DNA from: Pyxidicoccus trucidator
Lineage (GTDB): Bacteria > Myxococcota > Myxococcia > Myxococcales > Myxococcaceae
Direction: 5' to 3'
DNA length: 64,000 bases
Assembly: GCF_010894435.1 (NCBI RefSeq)
Contig: NZ_JAAIXZ010000012.1
Coordinates: 248,001-312,000, forward strand
Shown here piece after piece: positions 41,505-51,752 of this stretch. The notes beneath the pieces were generated by a model. The model was given only the letters and a program-made list of their open reading frames with translations. It was not told the DNA's origin and did not search any database. The position numbers and the translations under genes were made by a program. The stretch's first letter is position 1; the number at the start of each line of letters is the position of its first letter.

Positions 41505-43604
41505 TCACGCGTGCGTGGTAGCCGGCTCCACGGGCCCCTGGGCTGGAGGCGCGGGCGACAGCAGGCCCTTCGCCGCCTCCACCGCGTCGTGCGTGCCCGT
41601 GAGCGCGAGCACGTCCCCGGAGCGCAGCACCTCCTGCGCCGTGGGCACGGACACGCTCTCCTCGCCACGCTGAATCGCCAGCACCGTCGCCCCCGTCAGC
41701 CCGCGCAGGTTGAGCTGCGCCAGCGTCCGTCCCACCGCGGGGCTCGTCTCCTCCAGCCGGACGGGCACCGGCTCACCCAGGCCGGGCAGCAGCTTCGGCA
41801 CGTCGTCCAGCGCGTGCTCCTCCGCCCCCGGCTCCTTCGAGTGGGACTGCGCGGCCAGCGCCGCCACGATGACCTGCGCGCCCGCGCGCACGTGCCCGTG
41901 CAGGTTCGTCGCGCTCCGCCAGAAGGCGACGCCCAGCGTCAGCAGCAGCGCCAGGATGATGAGCAACCCCGTGGCGCCCCGGAGGAACGGCTGGGTAATC
42001 GCGACGACCGGCACCCCGATGATGATGACGGTGACCACCTGGAGCGTGACGACCAGGAGCCGGCGGGGCGCCGCCGCCAGGTCCACCTTCCCATCCGTCC
42101 GCCGGGGCAGCGCCACCTCCGCCAGCATCGTCCCGAGTCGGCGCGCCAGGCTGACGACGCCCACCAGGAACGGCACGGAGAGCAACACCGCGGCGATGAT
42201 GATGAGGTTCTTCGACAGCTCCTGCCCCAGGCCGGTGCGCGCCTCGATGAGCACGGCCACCCTCCCCGCCGCCAGGGACGTCCCAATCACCAGCGCGACG
42301 AGCAGCGCCGCGTCCAGCACCAGCAGCCGGATGAGCCGCCGGACTCCCGCGCCAAGCGTCTCGCGCCGGGGCGCTTCCCGCAGCCGCTCCACCCAGGTGC
42401 CGTACAGCGTGGCGAACGTCTGCAGCGGCTTGGGCAGCTTCCGGTCCACCCACGTCGCGGTGGGCCCGGACAGCTTGATGAGCAGCGGCGTGGTGAGCGT
42501 CGTAATCGCCGAGACGGACACCGCCACCGGGTAGATGAACTCGCGCGTCGCCTTCAGCGACAGCCCCAGGGCCGCGATGATGAAGGAGAACTCGCCAATC
42601 TGCGCCAGGCTCATGCCCGACTGCACGGACGTGCGCGTGCCGTTGCCCGTGAGGAACGCGCCCAGCGACACGCTGAGAATCTTCCCGGTGATGACCACCA
42701 GCGTGAGCACCAGGATGGCCGCCCAGTACTTCACCACCAGCGCCGGGTCGATGAGCATGCCCACGGACACGAAGAAGATGGCGGCGAAGATGTCCTTCAC
42801 CGGCTGGACGAGGTGCTCCACCACCTTCTCCTCGCCGGACTCCGCCACCAGCGAGCCCCCCAGGAACGCCCCGAGCGCCACCGAGTAGCCGAACGCCTGC
42901 GCCAGCAGCGCCACCGCGAAGCAGATGCCGACGCTCGCCACCAGCGTCGTCTCCGGGCGGTTCAGCCGCACCACGTAGCGCACGGCCCGGGGGATGATGA
43001 AGAGCCCTACGGCAACGAGCCCCACCAGGAAGGCGATGAGCCGCCCGGTGGTGAGCGACAGCTCGCCCAGCGACAGGCCCGTGCCGGTGGAGATGGCCGT
43101 CAGCGTCGCCATCAGCAGCACGGCGATGAGGTCCTCGACGATGAGCACGCCCACCACCAATTCACGCAGCCGCCCCCGGATGCCCTGCTCGTCGAAGGCC
43201 TTGGCGATGATGGTGGTGCTGGAGATGGCGATGATGGCCCCGGTGAAGATGCTCTCCAGGGACGTCCACCCGAAGGCGCGCCCCACCACGAAGCCGAGCC
43301 ACACCATGATGGTGCACTGGATGACCGCGGTGAGTCCGGCCGTGAAGCCCACCGCGAACAGCTTGCGCAGGCTGAACTCCAGCCCCAGCGAGAACATCAG
43401 CAGGATGACGCCCAGCTCCGAGAGCGTCGTCACCACCTCCGGGTTGGCCACCAGGGGGATGGGCACGTAGGGGCCCACGACCAGGCCGGCCAGGATGTAC
43501 CCCAGCACCACCGGCTGCCGGAGCTTCTGGAAGAGAACGGTCGTCACCGCCGCCACGCACAGGACGATGGCGATGGCCTGGAGGACCTCGTGGGCTCCGT
43601 GCAT
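41505..43604 (-). CDS. CPA2-family cation:proton antiporter with TrkA-C domain
   Basis: A 699-residue inner-membrane transporter of the KefB/RosB type. About twelve N-terminal helices include GYILAGLVVGPY, GVILLMFSLGLEFS, SSTTIIAKAF and FFVSVGMLIDP. Further hydrophobic segments (about 430-570) are unusual for the core family. A C-terminal TrkA_C domain (about 610-685) probably binds a ligand that gates transport. It probably exchanges K+ or Na+ for H+. The start is ATG 43604 with GGAGG 7 nt upstream, not the TTG before it. It is convergent with the immunity gene. Confidence 0.9.
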   Translation of the reverse strand: MHGAHEVLQAIAIVLCVAAVTTVLFQKLRQPVVLGYILAGLVVGPYVPIPLVANPEVVTTLSELGVILLMFSLGLEFSLRKLFAVGFTAGLTAVIQCTIMVWLGFVVGRAFGWTSLESIFTGAIIAISSTTIIAKAFDEQGIRGRLRELVVGVLIVEDLIAVLLMATLTAISTGTGLSLGELSLTTGRLIAFLVGLVAVGLFIIPRAVRYVVRLNRPETTLVASVGICFAVALLAQAFGYSVALGAFLGGSLVAESGEEKVVEHLVQPVKDIFAAIFFVSVGMLIDPALVVKYWAAILVLTLVVITGKILSVSLGAFLTGNGTRTSVQSGMSLAQIGEFSFIIAALGLSLKATREFIYPVAVSVSAITTLTTPLLIKLSGPTATWVDRKLPKPLQTFATLYGTWVERLREAPRRETLGAGVRRLIRLLVLDAALLVALVIGTSLAAGRVAVLIEARTGLGQELSKNLIIIAAVLLSVPFLVGVVSLARRLGTMLAEVALPRRTDGKVDLAAAPRRLLVVTLQVVTVIIIGVPVVAITQPFLRGATGLLIILALLLTLGVAFWRSATNLHGHVRAGAQVIVAALAAQSHSKEPGAEEHALDDVPKLLPGLGEPVPVRLEETSPAVGRTLAQLNLRGLTGATVLAIQRGEESVSVPTAQEVLRSGDVLALTGTHDAVEAAKGLLSPAPPAQGPVEPATTHA

Positions 43605-43764
43605 CAAGTCACCTCCGCGCCCCGGAGGGCGCGCACTACCGAAGAATGGAAGAAAGGCCTGGGCCCGCGGGCACGGCCGCCGGAAGGACGACCCGCCCGG
43701 CCCGCGCTATCCGGACGACGGGCCGGCAAGGGCCTGCAGGAAGCGGGGCCCTCGCAGGACCGCG

Positions 43765-44286
43765 TCACCTGGAGGCAGGAGGTCCGCGCAGGGGGCAGGT
43801 GACGATGGAGGGCTGGTCCGCGAGGCCGCTCCGCGTGGACCCGGACACCACCGGGTAGCGCACCCGACGGGCGATGGCCGTGTCCGCGATGGCCTGCCGC
43901 GCCCGGCCCCAGCGCTGCACCGTGAAGGAGTCCACCGGGAAGCGCCCGCGCGCCGCGCACCAGCGCGCGTGCGCGGGGAAGAGGGACGGCGCGCCCCCAA
44001 AGGCAGCCCAGGTGTCGAAGCCCGTGCCCTGGAACCGCACACACGGCTGCTGCGTGGGGCCCCGGGTGAGGAGCCGGTGCCCGGCCTCGCCTTCGACCCC
44101 GATGCCCTGGAGGGAACGGGCCGCCGAGAACGGGCTCCTCCGCTCCGGGACGGACTCGGGCAGGCCCGCGCTCCCATGGGCCAGCCCGAGCAGCAGGACC
44201 GCGCCCACCAGGACGAGGGGCCACGGCCCGCACGCTCCACTCCCGGCACCGGGCATCCGCGAGTTCTGGCCGGGGGAACGAGTCAC
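43765..44286 (-). CDS. Small exported protein of unknown function
   Basis: A protein of about 173 residues with a hydrophobic segment (WPLVLVGAVLLLGLA) near the N-terminus, probably a signal peptide or anchor. The rest has two Cys (QPCVRF, RWCAARG) and no recognisable domain. The high GC3 of this frame supports coding. The start is uncertain: GTG 44286 or ATG 44256. It follows the antiporter gene upstream on the same strand with a 160-nt gap. Confidence 0.6.
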   Translation of the reverse strand: MTRSPGQNSRMPGAGSGACGPWPLVLVGAVLLLGLAHGSAGLPESVPERRSPFSAARSLQGIGVEGEAGHRLLTRGPTQQPCVRFQGTGFDTWAAFGGAPSLFPAHARWCAARGRFPVDSFTVQRWGRARQAIADTAIARRVRYPVVSGSTRSGLADQPSIVTCPLRGPPASR

Positions 44287-44387
44287 TCCATCCTGTTACG
44301 ACGCGCCCTCCGGGTAAGTAAAGCACGCACGTCACGGGCGGCTCCAGACGGCTTGCCCCGCTGTAGGCCCATGTCCTCCCCGCCCCT

Positions 44388-44408
44388 GAGGACAGGCGCC
44401 CTGTCCTC
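44388..44408. promoter_or_regulatory. Perfect inverted repeat, operator candidate
   Basis: GAGGACAGG-CGC-CCTGTCCTC, 9-bp arms with a 3-nt centre, lies about 105 bp before the start at 44513 and 100 bp upstream of the divergent gene. It is a likely repressor site or stem-loop. Confidence 0.5.
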
Positions 44409-44512
44409 GGGTGTACAGAGTCAGACGTCGGGCGGGGGCAGGCATCCGGAAGCCCCGGCCCGTGTCGGTCCAGGCACTGCCCCCTCCTGCCGAGGGTTCC
44501 TAGGTTCCGGAT

Positions 44513-45061
44513 GTGCTTTCACGATTCTTGCTCTACGGGTGCACGGGGTGGGTGTTGGAGGTCTTGTTCACGGGCGCGGGCGCGGCCCTGAAGCGAGACA
44601 GGAGCGCGACCGCGCGCACCTATTTGTGGATGCACCCCATCTACGGAGGCACGGCGCTGGCGCTGGAGGAGGTCTCCGCCCGGCTCAAGCCCCTGCCCCG
44701 GCCGCTGCGGGCGCTGGCCTACACCGCCCTCATCTTCGCCGCCGAGTACGGCACGGGCTGGGCCCTGAAGCGCCTGCTCGGCCGCTGTCCGTGGGACTAC
44801 TCACCCCACCGCTGGAGCGTGCACGGCCTCATCCGGCTGGACTACGCGCCTGCCTGGTACCTTACCGCGCTGCTGTTCGAGCCCGTGCGTGACTCGCTGC
44901 TCCACGTCACCAGCGAGGCCCTGCGCCACACGCCCGAGTACCGGCACGCCGAGGAGGCCGGGACGCTGCCGGAGGGGGCGCTCCCAGAGGGGATTCCCGA
45001 AGAGGCCGGCGTGGTGGCCAGCCGCTTCGAGCAGGCGCAGGCCGAGGCTGCTTCCCTGTAG
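44513..45061 (+). CDS. Putative ABC-transporter type IV (PF06541-like) membrane protein
   Basis: A 182-residue protein. The N-terminal YGCTGWVLEVLFTG is typical of the PF06541 'CmpB-like' family, followed by hydrophobic segments, an RCPWDYS motif and a charged C-terminal tail. The family name is historical; no ATPase or transport role is proven. Start is GTG 44513, because the ATG at 44511 is out of frame. No partner gene is adjacent. Confidence 0.78.
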   Translation: MLSRFLLYGCTGWVLEVLFTGAGAALKRDRSATARTYLWMHPIYGGTALALEEVSARLKPLPRPLRALAYTALIFAAEYGTGWALKRLLGRCPWDYSPHRWSVHGLIRLDYAPAWYLTALLFEPVRDSLLHVTSEALRHTPEYRHAEEAGTLPEGALPEGIPEEAGVVASRFEQAQAEAASL

Positions 45062-45172
45062 TGAGAGCCAGGGCCGTGCGCGTCCGCTGGCCGACTGCTA
45101 TCCAACCTGAAGTGGAAGCAGCTTCCGGCTTTTCTTCCTCCGTGCTGCGGCGCGTAGTACCTTCCGCGCGTC

Positions 45173-45191
45173 TCCCCCACGCTCTGGGGGA
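45173..45191 (+). promoter_or_regulatory. Leader hairpin before mreB
   Basis: TCCCCCA-CGCTC-TGGGGGA, then AAA, ends 35 nt before the mreB ATG. It is a possible leader structure or attenuator. Confidence 0.4.
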
Positions 45192-45226
45192 AATTCCGCC
45201 GCCTCCCTGAAAGTTCCCGCCCCCGT

Positions 45227-46261
<1,035 letters not shown>

Positions 46262-46285
46262 GTCCCAGCACGGTGCTTCACGGCC

Positions 46286-46336
46286 ACGGCGCCGCGCTCC
46301 CGCGACTCTTCGCGAGGGCCGGCGCCGTTCGCTTTT
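46286..46336 (+). terminator. Terminator after mreB
   Basis: Arms ACGGCGCC (46286-46293) and GGCGCCGT (46321-46328) enclose a second hairpin and are followed by CGCTTTT. This is the closest to a classical intrinsic terminator in the window. Confidence 0.7.
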
Positions 46337-46359
46337 CCAGCCGTTGGCGCCGGGCGTGT

Positions 46360-46365
46360 TTGACA
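46360..46365 (+). promoter_or_regulatory. Possible -35 box TTGACA
   Basis: TTGACA matches the sigma-70 -35 consensus 31 bp before the ATG at 46396. At 17-nt spacing only CTGTGG is found, so a -10 element is weak. Confidence 0.25.
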
Positions 46366-46395
46366 GGCGTGCGGGCGCTGGACTGTGGTGGCGGC

Positions 46396-47133
46396 ATGCG
46401 CCCTTCTTCCCTTCGTCGCAGGCTGTCAGGACTCGCCGCCGCCGCGCTGCTGGTGGCCACCCCCGCCCTCGCCGACTGGTCGGCGGAGGCCACCACGAAG
46501 GTGGTGCCCCAGCCCGGACAGAAGCCGCCCCCGGCCACCCAGGGGAAGGTGTACGGGCGCAAGTTGATGCTGCGCATGGACACGCAGCTGCCCGGCCAGC
46601 CCGCCAACGCGCCGGGCATGTCCATCCTGTTCGACTTCGAGAAGCGCACGGGCACCACGCTGATGCATGCGCAGAAGATTGCGTCCCAGCGGAGCCTGGA
46701 TGAGCTGCCCATGAAGCTGCCCATGTCCTGCACGGGGGAGGGGCAGGACTACGACGCCTGCTTCCTGGCGCAGGGCTTCAAGAAGACCGGCACCGAGAAG
46801 GTGAACGGCCACCCGAGCACGGTGTACGAGGGCACGGTGCCGGGCATGGACGGAAAGCCGATGCGTCAGAAGATGTGGCGGCCCACGGGCCTGCCCGAGG
46901 TGCCCTACGTGCGCGCGCAGACCTTCGGCGCCGATGGGAATGTGATGGAAATCAACCTCACCAACATCCAGCAGGGTGCGCAGCCCGACTCGCTCTTCGC
47001 CGTCCCGCCGGACTACCAGAAGATGGACGCGTCCCCATTCGAGGGCAAGACGCCCGCGCAGATTCAGGAGCTGATTCGCCAGCGCATGAGCCAGGGCGCG
47101 CCGCCGCCGCAGGGGGGCGGAAAGAAGCCCTGA
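46396..47133 (+). CDS. DUF4412-like periplasmic protein
   Basis: A 245-residue exported protein (signal peptide to about ALA-DW). The body (KVVPQPG, GRKLMLRMDTQLPGQ, SILFDFEKRTGTTLMHAQKIASQRSLDELP) resembles DUF4412, and the end is a Pro/Gly/Gln-rich tail. DUF4412 proteins are periplasmic and of unknown function. The ATG at 46396 begins the signal peptide. It lies downstream of mreB but behind a terminator, so it is probably expressed separately. Confidence 0.72.
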   Translation: MRPSSLRRRLSGLAAAALLVATPALADWSAEATTKVVPQPGQKPPPATQGKVYGRKLMLRMDTQLPGQPANAPGMSILFDFEKRTGTTLMHAQKIASQRSLDELPMKLPMSCTGEGQDYDACFLAQGFKKTGTEKVNGHPSTVYEGTVPGMDGKPMRQKMWRPTGLPEVPYVRAQTFGADGNVMEINLTNIQQGAQPDSLFAVPPDYQKMDASPFEGKTPAQIQELIRQRMSQGAPPPQGGGKKP

Positions 47134-47248
47134 GCCTCGCGCCCGCCGCTCACGGACGGTGGCTCACGGGCGACGGCGGAGACAGCGCTTTCCTGGGGCT
47201 CCGGCACGGCCCCGGCATGAGTGCACGCAACCCACGACAGGCACAGGC

Positions 47249-47983
47249 TCAGGGCTTGCGGTGCTTCGCGTAGAGCCCGTCCCGCCACTCGAGCAGGTCC
47301 GGGAAGCGGTCCGCGAGGGGCGCGTTCGTCCACACCTCGCGTGTCCCGGCCCCCAGCGGCATGTAGCGGTCCTCCGCCGGGCGCAGCATCTGGAGCATGG
47401 CCGCGGCGTTGATGTCCGCGTAGGTGAAGCCGCCCTTCAGGTAGGGACGGCCGCCAAGCTCGGCGCGGAGCTGTTCGAGGGCGGGGACGACAGTCTGTTG
47501 GATGGCGCCCTCCACGTCGAAGGCCGCCTTGTGCTTCCGGGCGATGAAGTTCGCGCCCATCCGTACGGACGGAGCCATGACGCCCCCAAGCCACCCGGGC
47601 ACGAAGGAGGGCAGGCTTTCCTTCTGGGCCCGCGGGTTGCGGAGCAGTCCGGTGATGAACTGTGCCCGAGCCACGCCGAGCACGCGGTCACTCGTCTCCT
47701 CCCAGCGGGAGATGAGCTCCAGCGCGTCCTGGGGGAAGAGCGGCGCGCCCTGCCCCACCTCCTCCGCCCGCTTCGCGATGTTGAACGAGCCGGTGATGAC
47801 GCCGCCCTCGTCGGCGAGCTGCGGGACAGAGGGGCGCACGCCGCGCGGCGTGCGCCAGCGCAGCCCCAGCTCGCCGGTGAGTGGGACGTGCTCGCGGTAC
47901 CGGAAGGCGACGCGATGGTGGTCCAACGCCCAGCGGGCCTTCTCCGTCCAACCCGAGTAGCCGATTCCGTGGAGTGTGCGCAT
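47249..47983 (-). CDS. Glutathione S-transferase family protein
   Basis: A 244-residue protein. The N-terminal thioredoxin-like half (MRTLHGIGYSGWTEKARWALDHH) has a Ser/Trp in the usual catalytic position and VPQLAD as cis-Pro region; the C-terminal helical half has GGRPYLKGGFTYADINAA. Glutathione binding is inferred. Substrate unknown. Convergent with the DUF4412-like gene. Confidence 0.82.
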   Translation of the reverse strand: MRTLHGIGYSGWTEKARWALDHHRVAFRYREHVPLTGELGLRWRTPRGVRPSVPQLADEGGVITGSFNIAKRAEEVGQGAPLFPQDALELISRWEETSDRVLGVARAQFITGLLRNPRAQKESLPSFVPGWLGGVMAPSVRMGANFIARKHKAAFDVEGAIQQTVVPALEQLRAELGGRPYLKGGFTYADINAAAMLQMLRPAEDRYMPLGAGTREVWTNAPLADRFPDLLEWRDGLYAKHRKP

Positions 47984-48052
47984 GCAACCCGGGACAGTAC
48001 GCCGCGCGGAGGCGGCGCCCTAGCCACAAGCGAGTCTCCACCCGCCGGAGCC

Positions 48053-49006
48053 TCAGCGGTCTCTGCCCAGGCAGAGGCCACAGTCGAGCAGGCAGTCCCG
48101 GTATCCAACTCCCAGGCCACAGGACTCGGTGTACTGGCAGACGCCGTCCCCGCAGCGGAAGACATCCCTGGAGCGCAGCCGGGTGGTGATGGGCCGGTAG
48201 TGGACGCCGTTGCGGGTGCAGCGCGTGTGGAAGGGCGAAAGGAGGCCCGCGGTGCAGTACGCGTCGCAGCTCCCGAGCGGGATGATGGGCGGGCAGTTGT
48301 CCTCCACTCGCTGCAGCGGGCCCGGAGACAGCGCACACCCACGTGGGGAGCTCTGGCTCCCGCGCAGGAGCCCCTGGTCACTGGCCACGAACAGCCCCTC
48401 GCCAGTGAAGAGGTTGCCGAAGAAGCAGGCCTCCTCCTCGGAGTACGTCGAGAGCTCCCAGGAGCCGTAGGGGATGGCCTGCCCCCTGCCATTCACCCCC
48501 AGCACGGAGATGGCCATCTGGACACCGGTGTTGGTGGTGTGCGCGGCCAGACAGGCCGACACCACCTGCTGCTCGGCCGTGGTGGGCAGCTGCCCCTGGG
48601 CCCAGTCCGGCGCGAGTCCGAGCAGCCCCGCCCACAAGTACGAGACGCCCGTGCGCGGGTTGGTGTAGCCGCGGACCTGCCCCGCTGGCACCGCGCAGCG
48701 GACCAGGTACCGCATCACCATGTCCGCCAGCGCCGGGTTCGACTGGAACCAGGAGGCGAAGGGGGCCGAGGACAAACCACTCGCGGACAGGCCATTGAAT
48801 GACAGCCCATTGAAGGACAGGCCATTCGCGGACAGGCCGTTGAATGACAACCCATTGAAGGACAAACCATTCTGCGAGCCCAGCTCCTGCTCCGCGGTGG
48901 CCGCCTCGCCGGGGGGCTCCTCGAGGGGCTCCTCCACCGGGCCGCAGCCCGCGAAGACAGCCACCATGGACACCACGAGCACGCTCTCAATATGTCTGGA
49001 CCGCAT
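48053..49006 (-). CDS. Lipoprotein with NGLSF-type pentapeptide repeats
   Basis: A 317-residue lipoprotein (lipobox FAGC). After a Glu/Pro-rich linker come seven pentapeptides of the type NGLS(F/A), then a domain rich in Cys (for example FRCGDGVCQYTESC, DCLLDCGLC) ending with the CGDGxC...DC pattern common in myxobacterial surface proteins. Function unknown. ATG 49006 is preceded by GGGGGGAG; an ATG at 49030 is less likely. The Cys-rich end suggests an oxidised extracellular domain. Confidence 0.78.
   Translation of the reverse strand: MRSRHIESVLVVSMVAVFAGCGPVEEPLEEPPGEAATAEQELGSQNGLSFNGLSFNGLSANGLSFNGLSFNGLSASGLSSAPFASWFQSNPALADMVMRYLVRCAVPAGQVRGYTNPRTGVSYLWAGLLGLAPDWAQGQLPTTAEQQVVSACLAAHTTNTGVQMAISVLGVNGRGQAIPYGSWELSTYSEEEACFFGNLFTGEGLFVASDQGLLRGSQSSPRGCALSPGPLQRVEDNCPPIIPLGSCDAYCTAGLLSPFHTRCTRNGVHYRPITTRLRSRDVFRCGDGVCQYTESCGLGVGYRDCLLDCGLCLGRDR
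48767..48871 (-). repeat. 15-bp minisatellite with 45-bp higher-order period
   Basis: Seven 15-bp units encode NGLSF, NGLSF, NGLSA, NGLSF, NGLSF, NGLSA, SGLSS. The first two 45-bp blocks match at about 41 of 45 positions, so the triplet was copied as a block. Confidence 0.8.
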
Positions 49007-49301
49007 GCGCTCCCCCCAATCGTGAGTCATTGACGTCACTGACCGAGACCTCTTTCGAGGCCGCTGGGGACATCCGGGTCGCGCTGTGGAGTCGAGGGTG
49101 ACGTCCCCTTGAGAGGATTTTCGCGGTGCCACTCCGCCGGGTTGCGGAGGCCACGTCCACTCAAGAAGGAGCGTCGGCAGCGGGACAGCGGCGGCGTGGA
49201 GTAGCGGACGCTTACAGGTGAGGCATTGAGCGCCTCCGCCGCGCGCCGAGGGAAGCCTCCGCGCCGGTGGCGGTGCGAGCCACCGGCGCGGGAGCCCCGC
49301 C
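49007..49301. other. Intergenic region between lipoprotein and metalloprotease (295 nt)
   Basis: Both neighbours are on the minus strand. The end near the metalloprotease holds a strong hairpin (49261-49289), and the other end should hold the promoter of the lipoprotein gene. No gene or repeat is recognised. Confidence 0.4.
49261..49289 (-). terminator. Terminator hairpin after metalloprotease
   Basis: Perfect 11-bp arms GCGCCGGTGGC and GCCACCGGCGC with a 7-nt loop begin 12 nt beyond the metalloprotease stop on the minus strand. Confidence 0.65.
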
Positions 49302-51575
49302 TCAGCGGTAGTAGGGCGAGACGGCCTCGGAGATGCGGGCCACCAGGTCCTCGGCCTCCAGCCGCGCATCTCCGCTCAGCGCCGGGAGCTGCGCGGTGAG
49401 TGTCTCCTGCGCGTTCCGCAGGGCGGAATAGGACGCCAGCGTCTGCTGGGTCTTCAGGATGTCCACCATGACGCGACGCGAGCCGTAGGTGCGCACACCG
49501 TCCGCGTTGAGCAGGATGGCCTTCACGTCGGCAATCACCAGCGGCAGCAGCGCCGACGTGGCGGGCGGGTTGGCGGAGAAGAAGCCGCGGTCCGCCACCG
49601 GGTCCAGGTACAGGCGCGAGAGCAGTCGCCGCGCCAGCTCATCCGCTCGGGCGGCGTACTGCGGGGGCGCGTCGGCGGGCACGTGCAGCGGAGGCCGCAC
49701 CTGGGCCAGGGCCCCCTGGTAGGCGGTGACCTGGGCCTGCGCGTTGCCCGCGCGCACGAACTTCAGGACGTCGTTGACGTAGAGGCCGAAGAGCCCCTTC
49801 TGCCGGTCCAGGTTCACCGAGTTGCGCAGCAGCGGCGCGAGGTACGCGTGGAGCTGCGGAACGAACCACTTCGTGAGCGGCTCATCGAAGCGGTCATTCG
49901 GGCTGCAGTACGGGTCGAGGCGTCTGTCCGGGTCCGTGCAGAACGCCTGGGTGGGAAGCTGCTCGGACAGTCCGTAGAGGTAGCGCACGGCCTGCACGTC
50001 GTACGGCCCGGGCTGGGTCCCGTGGATGGCGTCGTCGAACTCGGGGTAGTCCATCACCGTGCTGGAGCGGAGGACCGAGTCGCCGCCGTCGTACACCCTC
50101 GTGCCCGAGAAGTTGTGGCGCAGGCCCAGCGTGTGGCCAATCTCGTGCAGCACCAGGTTGGTGAGCGCGTTCTCCGCCTTCTGCTTGGGGGTGAGCGAGT
50201 CATCCGCCGAGACGTGCACCGGGGCCCCCTCGCCCTCGAGAACCCGGGCCAGCGACAAGTCACACAGCGTGTCGTCCCGCATGCCGGACCAGGACATGCG
50301 CAGGGCCTGGAGCGGATCGGCCGCGAGGGTGGGCGCGGCCCCTTCGCCGCCGGCCTCATAGATGGCGTTCGCCATCCACGCCGCGGGGGCGTAGATGCTG
50401 GCGCCGCGAATCTCGCCCGTGTTGGGGTTGGTGCGCAGGCTGGCGAAAGCGAGGGGCATGGCCAGGTCCGTGTCGAAGATGAGGACGTTCTTGTCGTCAT
50501 CCGCGAAGTTCAGCGAGCTGTCGGCCACGACGGCCTCCAGCACCTTGAAGCCGAACGCCGCGTTCCAGCCCTCGATGCCGCGCTTCACCGCGCCCACCAC
50601 GTCGTACTCGCTGAAGAACGGGTCGTCCTGCACGGTGAGGATGCTGTCGGTGATGTGCCAGCGAATGGGCTTCATCCCCGGGTGGATGTTCCACTTCGCG
50701 ACCGCCAGCTCGGTCCACCCGCCGCTGTTGGGGATGAGGCGCTCCGCGCCCTGGATGTAGAAGTCCTTCGGTGGCGGCGGCGTGGGCGTGTAGCCCGCGC
50801 TCTCCGAGTACTTGCGCAGGGTGAGCCCCAGGGTGCCGGAGCGGCGGTAGGGATTGGCCTCCAGGAAGCCGTGGGAGAGGTCGTCCGGCACGTCCATGTA
50901 GCCGGTGAAGACCTGCTCGAAGGCCACGCCGTCCGCCATGCGGCGGAAGCGCTGCGCGAAGCTCAGCTCCACCTGGAACCGGATGTTCTGGCGTCCGTGC
51001 AGGTCCCCCAGCACCCCGAAGCGGTTGAGACCCGCCGTCGGGTCGATGAGCACGTACTGGTCCGAGCCGCGCGCGCGGTTGAAGGGCCCGTGGTCGGTGA
51101 CGACGGGGTACGCCTCCACCAGCACCTCCGGGTCGAACACGTCGCTGAGCACCTTGGTGTCGTCCACGTCCAGGACGAAGAGCTTGCCGTTCTGCTCCTT
51201 GAAGCTCACCACCCGCGTGCCCAGCGTGCTGGCGGCGTAGTAGAGGATGCCGCCCGGGTGGTGCTGCTTGAGGAACGCGGACATGAACCACTTCTGCCCC
51301 AGCTCGCTGCGCCGGATGGCCAGGTAGAAGCTGGTGCCGGAGTCGTCCACCGCGCCCTGGAGCTTCTGCTCCACCTGCTGCTTGCGCGCAGCGCCCACCT
51401 CCTTCGGCACGGCCACGAAGGTCTCATCCAGGGTGACGGGTAGCACCTCGGCGGGAGCCTCCGGGACTTCCGACGCGGGGGAGCTGGTGGGACTGCCGCA
51501 GCCGGTGCTCAGCGCGACGGCCAGGGACGCGGCGCCCAGCAACGAGCGACGCATTGGGAATCGACTTCTCCGCAT
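49302..51575 (-). CDS. Zinc metalloprotease-like lipoprotein (DUF4953/DUF5117-type)
   Basis: A 757-residue lipoprotein (lipobox STGC). The zinc site VLHEIGHTLGLRHNF contains HExxHxxGxxH, with a Met-turn candidate downstream (STVMDYPEF). N-terminal part (DVFDPEVLVEAYPVVTDHGPF...) and the C-terminal helical part match the metzincin-like family with DUF5117/DUF4953 domains. It probably degrades extracellular protein. The ATG at 51575 has GGAG in front. It lies downstream of the prolyl oligopeptidase gene on the same strand, perhaps as one transcript. Confidence 0.88.
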   Translation of the reverse strand: MRRSRFPMRRSLLGAASLAVALSTGCGSPTSSPASEVPEAPAEVLPVTLDETFVAVPKEVGAARKQQVEQKLQGAVDDSGTSFYLAIRRSELGQKWFMSAFLKQHHPGGILYYAASTLGTRVVSFKEQNGKLFVLDVDDTKVLSDVFDPEVLVEAYPVVTDHGPFNRARGSDQYVLIDPTAGLNRFGVLGDLHGRQNIRFQVELSFAQRFRRMADGVAFEQVFTGYMDVPDDLSHGFLEANPYRRSGTLGLTLRKYSESAGYTPTPPPPKDFYIQGAERLIPNSGGWTELAVAKWNIHPGMKPIRWHITDSILTVQDDPFFSEYDVVGAVKRGIEGWNAAFGFKVLEAVVADSSLNFADDDKNVLIFDTDLAMPLAFASLRTNPNTGEIRGASIYAPAAWMANAIYEAGGEGAAPTLAADPLQALRMSWSGMRDDTLCDLSLARVLEGEGAPVHVSADDSLTPKQKAENALTNLVLHEIGHTLGLRHNFSGTRVYDGGDSVLRSSTVMDYPEFDDAIHGTQPGPYDVQAVRYLYGLSEQLPTQAFCTDPDRRLDPYCSPNDRFDEPLTKWFVPQLHAYLAPLLRNSVNLDRQKGLFGLYVNDVLKFVRAGNAQAQVTAYQGALAQVRPPLHVPADAPPQYAARADELARRLLSRLYLDPVADRGFFSANPPATSALLPLVIADVKAILLNADGVRTYGSRRVMVDILKTQQTLASYSALRNAQETLTAQLPALSGDARLEAEDLVARISEAVSPYYR

Positions 51576-51752
51576 GAGGGACTCCAAGGAGCGGGCCGCG
51601 CACGATGCGCGACCCGTGTTGGAGAAACGAAATTCCGCGAGGAGGTTCCCGTCGTATTCCTCGCGCCCCCGGATGCCCCGCGCCGGGCAACGACTTCGGC
51701 CTCCGCCGATATGACGTCCGCGCAATCCCGTTGCAGCTTGAGTCCTGTTGCG

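Noticed and set aside
43605..43607. TTG start for the antiporter
   Set aside because: The ATG at 43604 directly follows and has the better spacing to GGAGG.
48767..48871. CRISPR array
   Set aside because: The repeats are continuous 15-bp coding units without spacers and lie in frame in a lipoprotein gene.
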